Shown one piece after another: positions 1 to 6,447 of a stretch of 7,600 nucleotides of DNA (position 1 is the first letter of the stretch; every line of letters starts with the position of its first letter). Below the pieces are notes generated by a model. It saw only the letters and a list, made by a program, of their open reading frames with translations, ran no database searches and was not told where the DNA came from. Source of the stretch: Clostridiales bacterium (GTDB lineage Bacteria; Bacillota; Clostridia; Caldicoprobacterales; UBA3941); the NCBI GenBank assembly GCA_012522165.1, contig JAAYKZ010000363.1, positions 1 through 7,600 of the forward strand, read 5' to 3'. The translations under genes were made by a program, and so were the position numbers.

Positions 1-1603
1 CCACTGGGGTCATCCCAGTAATATTTTTAAATACTTTAAAGAAAGAATTGTAGTTATTAAATCCCACCTTATATATAATATCCTTCAATTTTATATCTTC
101 ATCCTTTAAGAATAGCTTAGCCTTCTCCACCCTAACCATATTGAGATATTCGTTTAAACCTTTTCCACAATCACCCTTAAAGGTTCTACTAAGGTAACTG
201 CTGCTTACACCTATATTTCTGGCAATATCATCCAGGGAAATATCCTTATGAAAGTTTTTATTTATATATTTTATAGCATTTTTGGTATGGATGCTGTACT
301 TATCATCAATTCCGTAGGATTGTAGTAGGGATACTAGCTTAGTATAAATGTCAACAATCCACTTCCTTAGATCATTTATGTTATCATACTTTTGTATTCT
401 ATTATATGGTATTTCACTATTATTATATATCAAGGATGTGTCAAGTCCATAAACTTTAGCTGTTTTGTTAACGATTATTATAAGCTCTACACATATCATC
501 TGCACTGATTTATAACTTGCCCTAAGCCTAATTATTCTGTCAAAGATACTATTTATGTATTCTATCACCTTCGATTTATCTGATGAGTTAAGTATAAGGG
601 CAATATTATTTTCATCTTCAATTGTAAGTGAAACAAATGTATTATTTATGCTAGTAATTTCATCCACCGTAAAGATTTTGTCCTTACCGCTATAGAATTT
701 ACCCATTAATGCATTTAGGGCTTCTTTATAAATTTGGTTTATATTCATAATATCATCACATATTCTACTAACAGCAAAACAAGCTGTGAGATTCAAAAAG
801 TTCTTAATACCTTTTCTTACATCTCCGATTATTTCTGCAATGCTTGTATATATATTGTGATAACTAATCATTGTACCTAGAGACAATAGAAATATAAATC
901 TACCCCTATCAACATGAAATATCTCTCCTTTGGCCCACGTCAATAATGCTTGTTTTGATATATCCAATATAGTATTGTTATAAGCCCTTATCTCTTCTAA
1001 GGAATAGTTCTCTTCTATTAAATAGTAATTATCTATCTCCATAACCACTAGTAATATTCTTTTTATATCTATATTAAGCCCTAAATCAGAAATGGTACTG
1101 GATAAGGTTTCACTGTCGACAAAATCTCCGTTTATCAATTCCCTAATAAAATTCTGCCTCATGAGTAATCTGTTAGAAGATAGTTGAGTTTGAAGGAGTC
1201 TACTATCCCTATGTATTTCTTTTTGCCCCAAAATGTCATTGCTAAGTTTCTTAAGTATATCAAGCAATATATTTCTATTTAGGCGATGTTTTAAAATGTA
1301 ATCCTTTGCTCCTTTTACCATGCTCTCACGTACATAGTCAAAATCATCATATCCACTTAAAGCAATAACAGCTGTATTGGCAAAATTAGTTCTTACATAT
1401 TCAATTAAGGCTATACCGTTCATCGCAGGCATGTTTATATCTGTAATTACAATATCAGGATATGTCTTTTTTAATAAATCAATAGCAGTATAACCACTAG
1501 ATGCTTCACCACATAAAATAAATCCATTTTTCTCCCAGTCTATCATATTCTTTAATTCATCCCGGGCAAATGCATCATCGTCAACTATTAATACCTTAAT
1601 CAT
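1..1603 (-). CDS. AraC-type response regulator, YesN-like (C-terminus cut by window edge)
   Basis: Reading the minus strand from ATG at 1603 gives 534 uninterrupted codons down to position 2. Residues 1-120 are a CheY-like receiver: acidic residues D8/D9, phospho-acceptor D55 in ITDINMPAMNG, switch residue S83 in ALSGYDDF and K105 in DYILKHR. The usual proline after this lysine is replaced by histidine. Residues from about 120 to 430 are a long linker; the part around LLVVMEIDNYY (about 184-194) resembles the degenerate cyclase-like region of YesN regulators (inference). Residues about 440-534 form an AraC DNA-binding domain with two helix-turn-helix units, one around ISLDDIARNIGVSSSYLSRT (455-474) and one at about 504-534, ending in the family signature GMTPV. 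Family lengths near 500-540 suggest only a few residues are missing. It overlaps the kinase gene by 4 bases and is its obvious partner. The probable target is the divergent transporter operon, by analogy with similar loci. Confidence 0.93.
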   Translation of the reverse strand, partial: MIKVLIVDDDAFARDELKNMIDWEKNGFILCGEASSGYTAIDLLKKTYPDIVITDINMPAMNGIALIEYVRTNFANTAVIALSGYDDFDYVRESMVKGAKDYILKHRLNRNILLDILKKLSNDILGQKEIHRDSRLLQTQLSSNRLLMRQNFIRELINGDFVDSETLSSTISDLGLNIDIKRILLVVMEIDNYYLIEENYSLEEIRAYNNTILDISKQALLTWAKGEIFHVDRGRFIFLLSLGTMISYHNIYTSIAEIIGDVRKGIKNFLNLTACFAVSRICDDIMNINQIYKEALNALMGKFYSGKDKIFTVDEITSINNTFVSLTIEDENNIALILNSSDKSKVIEYINSIFDRIIRLRASYKSVQMICVELIIIVNKTAKVYGLDTSLIYNNSEIPYNRIQKYDNINDLRKWIVDIYTKLVSLLQSYGIDDKYSIHTKNAIKYINKNFHKDISLDDIARNIGVSSSYLSRTFKGDCGKGLNEYLNMVRVEKAKLFLKDEDIKLKDIIYKVGFNNYNSFFKVFKNITGMTPV

Positions 1604-3513
1604 TGCTCATCACCCAAAAATACAGGTATTGTTATTTCCACATTTGTGAAAAAATCAGGAACACTCTCTATTTGTATTCCATATTCATCTCCAAAAATCA
1701 TTTTTATTCTATCGTTGACATTTTTCATACCAATGCCGGTAAATTGAGGAGTATTTATATCATTGCCTTTGTCTAGCAGCCTTTCAAGCTTATCCTTACT
1801 AATTCCTACCCCATTATCCCTTACAACAATTTTTATCTTATCATCTATCCTATATCCCTTTATTACTATAATACCATGTTTTTGTGCAGGGCCTATACCG
1901 TGAATTATGGCATTTTCAACAATTGGCTGACACAAAAGCTTGGGGATTTTGTAGTTCAGAATTTCTTGGTTTATTTCAAAATGCACATCAAACTCATTAT
2001 AATACTTGTATTGTTGAATATTTATGTAGGCTTTAATATAGTCCAATTCTTCATGGATAAATATAAATTCATCTCCCTCTCCTATACATACCCTCAACAA
2101 CTCAATTAAGGAAGTTATTATATCTGAAATATTATGAGCCTTTTGCCTCACTGCCATACCCCTTATGGTGTTTAAGGTATTTGAAAGAAAGTGAGGATTT
2201 ATCTTGGCCTGAAGAGCTTTAAACTCTGCTTTTCGCTTTTGTTTTTCCATTTCTCTTACTTCATTAATCAATTCTTTTAGGTTTATAAGCATGGTATTAT
2301 AATTCCTTGCCACCTCGCCCACTTCATCATTACTATGGTCACTAACATAAACATCTAGATTTCCCTTCTTTACTTTATTCATTGACTGAATTAAATTAGC
2401 TAGGGGTACAGATATACTTCCTGATATCAACAAGCTAAGTATTATGGCCAGAATAAAACACACAATCCCTAAAAACATAATAGATAATCCATGCATTTTT
2501 GATTCACTATTAAGGTATGAATAGGGAATTGTAGTAACAATCTGCCAATCAGCATGTTTCAAAGGATAGGTGGCCACCAGATAATTGCTGCCACCCAAGC
2601 TCATATCAAATACCTCTCCTTTGGAACTATTATTTTGAAATATTTTCTGAGTAAGAAGTGGATACTTATATTCACTAGAAAAAGCTATTTCAGGATTTGT
2701 GCTGGATACTATAATGCCTTTGGAATTGATTACAAATATATCTGTATTTGCCACAATATCCAGATCCTTATAAATATCAGAGAAAATTCTCTTACTAATC
2801 ATTATAATTAAAATTGATTCTCTCACATCCGTTGTTGCGTTTTTAATTGCCCTGGTTATCAAAATCCCTTCTTCATCTCTTGAACCCAGTCTTGCAAAAT
2901 GATCTACATTTTCAGAGCTAACTGTACTCCAAAATGGTACACCATCTTTAGGAACAGCACTGTCAAAAAGGAAATCAATATAATCATCCTTAAGATTGAT
3001 TCTTATATTCCAATCACCATACAATGTAATAACTTCCCTATTCATTGTAACAAGCATTATATTGGATTCGTAATTGAGGTAGGAGAAATTTCTGGAAAAT
3101 ACGTAACTCATCTCATACTGTAAACTATTTTTTTCCCATTCGGTCATCTTATCATAGTTTAGTAGAGTATCTTGAACAATGTCAGTAAACTCTATGGCAA
3201 TGCTATCGTTAATTAGACGTACCAATTGATCGTCAATGTTTTTGCCAATCTGATTCATCAACATAAGGGAGTATGCACTTATTTTGTCTCTTATAGTATT
3301 GCTGGAATTATAATAAGAAAAATAACCAGTAACAAACAAGGGAATGGATGACAGAAGAATAAATGAAATCATCAATCTTGTTTGAATTTTTGTGTGCCTG
3401 ATACCATGCCATATTTTATTGATGAGCTTCCTTAAAAAACCAAATCTGGGACCAGATCTATAGGACATTTTTCTAACAAAATGTGTATACATGTACACCA
3501 CCATTCTTCCCAT
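1600..3513 (-). CDS. Sensor histidine kinase, YesM-like, with extracellular Cache-type sensor
   Basis: This is a membrane sensor kinase of 637 residues. Membrane segments lie at about 47-67 and 342-364. The roughly 275 residues between them would be outside the cell and look like a double Cache sensor, ending in the typical stretch YLVATYPLKHADWQIVTTIP (311-330). A HAMP linker follows (about 365-417), then a coiled-coil-like charged helix. The His_kinase (LytS/YesM) domain has its phosphorylated H441 in NPHFLSNTLN. The HATPase domain shows the N box QPIVENAIIHG (529-539), DNGVG (566-570) and GIGMKNV (593-599). The residue after FL is Ser (444), where this family usually has Tyr. The start is uncertain: in-frame ATG codons also occur at residues 4, 8 and 16, none has a good ribosome site, and the 46 residues before the first membrane helix are long for the family. 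The ligand cannot be deduced. Confidence 0.93.
   Translation of the reverse strand: MGRMVVYMYTHFVRKMSYRSGPRFGFLRKLINKIWHGIRHTKIQTRLMISFILLSSIPLFVTGYFSYYNSSNTIRDKISAYSLMLMNQIGKNIDDQLVRLINDSIAIEFTDIVQDTLLNYDKMTEWEKNSLQYEMSYVFSRNFSYLNYESNIMLVTMNREVITLYGDWNIRINLKDDYIDFLFDSAVPKDGVPFWSTVSSENVDHFARLGSRDEEGILITRAIKNATTDVRESILIIMISKRIFSDIYKDLDIVANTDIFVINSKGIIVSSTNPEIAFSSEYKYPLLTQKIFQNNSSKGEVFDMSLGGSNYLVATYPLKHADWQIVTTIPYSYLNSESKMHGLSIMFLGIVCFILAIILSLLISGSISVPLANLIQSMNKVKKGNLDVYVSDHSNDEVGEVARNYNTMLINLKELINEVREMEKQKRKAEFKALQAKINPHFLSNTLNTIRGMAVRQKAHNISDIITSLIELLRVCIGEGDEFIFIHEELDYIKAYINIQQYKYYNEFDVHFEINQEILNYKIPKLLCQPIVENAIIHGIGPAQKHGIIVIKGYRIDDKIKIVVRDNGVGISKDKLERLLDKGNDINTPQFTGIGMKNVNDRIKMIFGDEYGIQIESVPDFFTNVEITIPVFLGDEQ
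1609..1614 (-). promoter_or_regulatory. Ribosome binding site of the response regulator, inside the kinase gene
   Basis: GGTGAT lies 5 bases before the regulator ATG and matches the 3' part of the consensus GGAGGTGAT. It sits in the last codons of the kinase, and the kinase stop TGA overlaps the regulator start in ATGA. This fixes the start and suggests translational coupling, giving linked synthesis of both partners. Confidence 0.6.
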
Positions 3514-3562
3514 ATGGTCTTTTTATTTAAAAATCCTCTTTTATTAGAAATCCACAATATAT

Positions 3563-3591
3563 ATTAGAAGATACAGAAATATACTTGCCAA
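3563..3591 (-). promoter_or_regulatory. Probable sigma-A promoter of the kinase-regulator operon
   Basis: On the minus strand TTGGCA (3591-3586) is followed after exactly 17 bases by TCTAAT (3568-3563). Each box matches five of six consensus bases. Transcription would begin near 3556, about 40 bases before the annotated kinase ATG. A purine-rich AAGAGG at 3540-3535 is too far from that ATG to be a normal ribosome site. Confidence 0.5.
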
Positions 3592-3721
3592 TAGTTGAGA
3601 TAATCCCTTAAAGTAAATATACTAGTGTTTAATCAAGACTTTCCATTTCTTAATATAGTTCTTTTTCTCATCCAAACAAGGTAAACAAGGAACTGACTTC
3701 TATATTTGTTGGATAGCTGAT

Positions 3722-3765
3722 GCTAGTTTAATTATATTAAAATGTGTATATTTTATTAAATTAGC
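3722..3765. repeat. Large AT-rich inverted repeat upstream of the transporter operon
   Basis: The left arm GCTAGTTTAAT (3722-3732) and right arm ATTAAATTAGC (3755-3765) are complementary at 10 of 11 positions, and the remaining pair would be G-U in RNA. An inner AAAAT/ATTTT (3739-3743 and 3750-3754) can extend the pairing past a 6-base asymmetric loop. A related half-site, CTAGTGTTTAAT, lies at 3622-3633. It could be an operator or simply a result of AT-rich composition; it has no T-tract typical of a terminator. Confidence 0.45.
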
Positions 3766-3819
3766 TAATGGGATTTTTATAAGACAAATGCTATAAATTA
3801 ACTTTATGATAGCTTAATA

Positions 3820-3860
3820 CTATCTAAAAGTCAATCATCTTATAATTCCATGACTTGACT
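3820..3860. promoter_or_regulatory. Candidate regulator-binding site: AAGTCAA and inverted TTGACT
   Basis: CTATCTAAAAGTCAA (3820-3834) recurs with one mismatch at 7493-7507, in the other long intergenic region of the window. Twenty bases further on, the inverted half TTGACT (3855-3860) lies in the tandem TGACTTGACT (3851-3860). The reverse complement of its last nine bases, AGTCAAGTC, is also found at 7502-7510. A TATAAT hexamer (3841-3846) lies between the two halves. A short motif repeated in both orientations upstream of a transporter, next to an AraC-type regulator, is what a regulator site would look like. Binding is inference only. Confidence 0.35.
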
Positions 3861-3927
3861 AAATAATTCTGTTTATATTCACTTTTCTTAAAGTACAGCA
3901 AAACATTATAGTAAAAGGATAAAAAAA

Positions 3928-3955
3928 TTCAGTTATTTATTTAGTCATATATAAT
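3928..3955 (+). promoter_or_regulatory. Candidate promoter of the transporter operon, weak -35
   Basis: A perfect TATAAT lies at 3950-3955. A poor -35 box, TTCAGT (3928-3933), lies 16 bases upstream. The start would be near 3962, giving a leader of about 114 bases. A good -10 with a poor -35 fits a promoter needing an activator, as expected if the neighbouring response regulator controls it. The TATAAT at 3841-3846 is an alternative with no usable -35, so the choice is uncertain. Confidence 0.3.
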
Positions 3956-4061
3956 AAAATTATTAACACACAGAACAATTACAAGACTACCTTGACATCA
4001 GTTAGACCCATCTTAAACTCCACATACTATGCTAAATATTCAAACGCATCATATTAAAAAT

Positions 4062-4068
4062 AAGGGGG
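4062..4068 (+). promoter_or_regulatory. Ribosome binding site of the solute-binding protein gene
   Basis: AAGGGGG lies 7 bases before the ATG at 4076. This is a strong purine-rich site at ideal spacing and it settles the start, which also leads straight into a lipoprotein signal peptide. Confidence 0.8.
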
Positions 4069-4075
4069 AAAAATT

Positions 4076-5473
4076 ATGAAAAAGAGTGTTGCATTTCTTT
4101 TAATTCTTGTTCTAACCTTGGGTATTTTTGTGGCCGGATGCGGTGGTGGAAAAAATGCCAACCAAGATACTGCCACAAATGATCCCGTTGAACAGCCCGA
4201 CACCAATGACAAAAATGAGAATTCTGAACCAGCTGAAGAAGACAGCAGTCCCGACAAGGAAGCAGAGGTAACTTCTCTCATTTTCTGGACTTTCCAGGAG
4301 CTTCATAAACAATTCATTGATGATGCCGTCTTGACCTGGAATGAAAAAAATCCAGACAGTCCCATTGAGCTTGTAACTGAAGTATATTCCTACGATGAAA
4401 TGCACAACAAATTATTAATTGCCCTTCAATCAGGAGTAGGTGCTCCAGATATAGCAGATATTGAAATTAGTAAATTCGCCAATTACCTTAAAGGAAGCAC
4501 ACCTTCACTTGTTCTTCTTAATGATTATATCGGCTCTGATATAGAATACTGTGTACAAGCCAGGTTTGACAATTATGCAAAGGATGGTAAATACTACGGA
4601 ATAGACTACCATGTTGGTGCTACTGTAATGTTTTATAACACCGAAATCTTAGATCAAGCTGGTGTTGATCCTAAGGATATTGTCACTTGGGATGATTACG
4701 TAGAGGTTGGTAAAAAAGTAGTGGCTGAAACAGGTATACCAATGACCACCATTGAAATTACTGACCAATGGACCTTGTACCCAATGATAAGTCAGATTGG
4801 CTCAGATATTTTTGACAGTCAAGGTAATATTATCATCGATAATGAAGACAATATTAAGGTTTTACAATTCCTCTATGATATGGTTCACAAGCATAAAATT
4901 GCCATCCCGGCTCCTGGGGGATCCCACCATGCTGAAGAATACTTTGCATTTATGAATAACGGTGGTGCAGCTTCTGTGCTTATGCCATTATGGTATATGG
5001 GCCGTTTTGTAGAATATATGCCTGACTTGGACGGAAAAATTACTATTCTACCTTTACCAGCATGGGAAGAAGGAGGGTATCGCTCAGCTGGAATGGGAGG
5101 AACAGGTACAGTTGTAACCACTCAGAGTAAACATCAGGACCTTGCTGCAAGATTCCTGGTCTTTGCAAAAGTATCACGGGAAGGTGCTATAAAGACTTGG
5201 ACCATGCTTGGATTCGATCCTATCAGATGGGATGTTTGGGATGCACCTGAGATGAGTGCAGATAACAAATACACCGATTATTTCGGAAAGGGCATATTCG
5301 ATATGCTGCTGGAAATAAAGGATGAGATCCATCCAACAAATATTCCCGAAATATATCCTGCAGCAATTGACATTATCAAAAGAGATGTAGTATTTAAATC
5401 CATAAGGGAACAGAGTCTGACTCCTGAAGAGGCCTTAAAGGAAGCCGCAAACGAATTAGCCAGACAGCAATAA
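4076..5473 (+). CDS. araN: AraN-like sugar-binding lipoprotein of a CUT1 ABC importer
   Basis: This 465-residue protein is the extracellular substrate receptor of the importer. Residues 1-21 are a lipoprotein signal peptide (KK, hydrophobic core, lipobox VAGC), so C22 would be lipidated and anchor the protein to the outer face of the membrane. A low-complexity acidic linker rich in Asn, Asp, Glu and Pro follows (about 23-65), then a family 1 solute-binding domain. Stretches I recognise from B. subtilis AraN include APDIADIE (123-130), GKYYGIDYHVGATVMFYN (171-188), GGAASVLMPLWYMGRF (296-311) and LGFDPIRWDVW (378-388). B. subtilis AraN is about 430 residues; the extra length here is mostly the linker. 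AraN binds arabino-oligosaccharides in B. subtilis, and the same ligand is likely but unproven here. It is the first gene of its operon and is followed by a hairpin before the permeases. Confidence 0.85.
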   Translation: MKKSVAFLLILVLTLGIFVAGCGGGKNANQDTATNDPVEQPDTNDKNENSEPAEEDSSPDKEAEVTSLIFWTFQELHKQFIDDAVLTWNEKNPDSPIELVTEVYSYDEMHNKLLIALQSGVGAPDIADIEISKFANYLKGSTPSLVLLNDYIGSDIEYCVQARFDNYAKDGKYYGIDYHVGATVMFYNTEILDQAGVDPKDIVTWDDYVEVGKKVVAETGIPMTTIEITDQWTLYPMISQIGSDIFDSQGNIIIDNEDNIKVLQFLYDMVHKHKIAIPAPGGSHHAEEYFAFMNNGGAASVLMPLWYMGRFVEYMPDLDGKITILPLPAWEEGGYRSAGMGGTGTVVTTQSKHQDLAARFLVFAKVSREGAIKTWTMLGFDPIRWDVWDAPEMSADNKYTDYFGKGIFDMLLEIKDEIHPTNIPEIYPAAIDIIKRDVVFKSIREQSLTPEEALKEAANELARQQ

Positions 5474-5487
5474 TCAATATACTAATT

Positions 5488-5525
5488 GGTAACTAGATTC
5501 GGCTGGCAACAGCCGAATCTTTACC
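5488..5525 (+). promoter_or_regulatory. Intercistronic hairpin between binding-protein and permease genes
   Basis: AGATTCGGCT (5495-5504) and AGCCGAATCT (5511-5520) form a perfect 10-bp stem around the loop GGCAAC. GGTAA (5488-5492) and TTACC (5521-5525) extend it by 5 bp past a 2-base CT bulge. No run of T follows; the next bases are the first permease ribosome site. It therefore resembles an mRNA-stabilising or partial-attenuation hairpin that keeps binding-protein mRNA more abundant than permease mRNA, as known for other sugar ABC operons. The role is inferred. Confidence 0.75.
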
Positions 5526-5529
5526 TAAA

Positions 5530-5536
5530 AAGGAGG
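5530..5536 (+). promoter_or_regulatory. Ribosome binding site supporting the GTG start of araP
   Basis: AAGGAGG lies 8 bases before GTG at 5545 and only 5 bases after the hairpin ends. It is a near-ideal site, so the GTG start is preferred over any later ATG. Confidence 0.8.
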
Positions 5537-5544
5537 CTATATTT

Positions 5545-6447
5545 GTGAATAACACCCACTTGACGTACAAAAAAAGATCCCATGGAATTATTCCATATGT
5601 GTTTGTTTCTCCTTTTATTATTTCTTTCTTACTTTTTTTCCTGTACCCCACAATATCTACAATAATTATGAGTTTCCAAAAAATCGCCGGCCCTGGAGAT
5701 GTGTCTTTTATTGGCTTTAAAAATTATCAAAACCTCTTAAATCCTCTTTTCTTCACAGCCCTTAAGAATACAACTATATACACATTCTGGACTATATTAG
5801 TTCTGGTTCCCCTGCCAATTATTTTGGCTGTAGTGCTAAACAAAAAAACTACCATAGGAAGGAATGTATTTAGATCAGCATTTTTCATGCCTGCACTGAC
5901 ATCTGTAATAGTAGCTGGCATCTTTTTTAGATATGCCTTTGGTGAACAGGAAACCACCTTCATAAATGCCATTCTTGGCAAATTTGGCCTTGAGCCCATA
6001 GTGTGGCTACAACAAAAGTCAACAGGTATGTTTGCTCTGGTAGTACTATGTACATGGAGATGGCTTGGAGTCAATATTGTTTATTTTATATCCGGCTTGC
6101 AAAACATACCGGATGAATTATATGAATCGGCTGATATTGATGGTGCTAATTCTTTTCATAAATTAATGCACATAACACTACCCGGCTTAAAGCCTGTAAT
6201 TATTTATGTAATTACTATTAGTGTATATGGCGGTTATGCAATGTTTGCTGAAAGCTATACTTATTGGGGCACTAGTAACCCAGGAGGTATCGGCCTTACC
6301 CTGGTTCAATATATTTATCAGACAGGATTTAACCAAAACGACATGGGATTTGCCTCTGCCATAGGTATCACTCTGCTATTTATAGTAATGGTTGTAAACA
6401 TTATTCAACTCTCATTATTTGGATATTTTAGAAAGGAAGAGGATTAG
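5545..6447 (+). CDS. araP: AraP-like permease of the sugar ABC importer
   Basis: This 300-residue integral membrane protein (MalF type) should form one half of the channel. About six membrane helices are visible, near 16-40, 72-99, 108-131, 162-183, 214-232 and 269-293. The cytoplasmic EAA loop that contacts the ATPase is ELYESADIDGA with the downstream LP (191-213). The stretches VSFIGFKNY (53-61), FMPALTSVIVAGIFFR (114-129) and GGIGLTLVQYIYQTG resemble B. subtilis AraP as I remember it, and the length agrees. Translation starts at GTG behind a strong ribosome site. It is the second gene of the operon and ends directly against the next gene. The pair partner is the AraQ-like protein, and no ATPase gene is present in the window. 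Confidence 0.87.
   Translation: MNNTHLTYKKRSHGIIPYVFVSPFIISFLLFFLYPTISTIIMSFQKIAGPGDVSFIGFKNYQNLLNPLFFTALKNTTIYTFWTILVLVPLPIILAVVLNKKTTIGRNVFRSAFFMPALTSVIVAGIFFRYAFGEQETTFINAILGKFGLEPIVWLQQKSTGMFALVVLCTWRWLGVNIVYFISGLQNIPDELYESADIDGANSFHKLMHITLPGLKPVIIYVITISVYGGYAMFAESYTYWGTSNPGGIGLTLVQYIYQTGFNQNDMGFASAIGITLLFIVMVVNIIQLSLFGYFRKEED

Larger units (their letters stand above)
3514..4075. other. Divergent intergenic regulatory region
   Basis: This 562-base stretch separates the leftward kinase-regulator operon from the rightward transporter operon. It is very AT-rich and I see no credible gene in it. It holds the kinase promoter, a large dyad (3722-3765), a repeated AAGTCAA/TTGACT motif (3820-3860), two perfect TATAAT hexamers (3841-3846 and 3950-3955) and the ribosome site of the binding-protein gene. 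A weak bulged hairpin, GCTATAAA with TTTATGATAGC, lies at 3790-3813. The only CpG is at 4045-4046, within a poor match to a CcpA cre site (4039-4052). The region is unusually long for a simple divergent promoter pair, which leaves room for several regulator sites. Confidence 0.85.

Noticed and set aside
1876..3123. Plus-strand open frames at 1876-2109, 2554-2811 and 2899-3123
   Set aside because: They lie opposite the kinase gene, which has full domain and motif support, and their translations show no recognisable domain.
3483..3498. GTGTATACATGTACAC near the kinase start as an AraR-type operator
   Set aside because: The symmetry is imperfect and it does not match the AraR box (ATTTGT-CG-ACAAAT type). 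It also lies inside the annotated kinase reading frame.
3992..3997. Perfect TTGACA as a -35 box for the transporter operon
   Set aside because: No acceptable -10 lies 16-18 bases downstream (AAACTC at 17). The nearest reasonable hexamer, TACTAT (4025-4030), is 27 bases away.
4039..4052. Cre-like TTCAAACGCATCAT before araN
   Set aside because: It has four mismatches to the consensus, including position 2 and position 13. It is noted only because it contains the sole CpG of the region.
4054..6074. Minus-strand open frames at 4054-4281, 4112-4405, 4885-5121 and 5727-6074
   Set aside because: They are opposite the araN- and araP-like genes, with compositions typical of antisense frames and no motifs.
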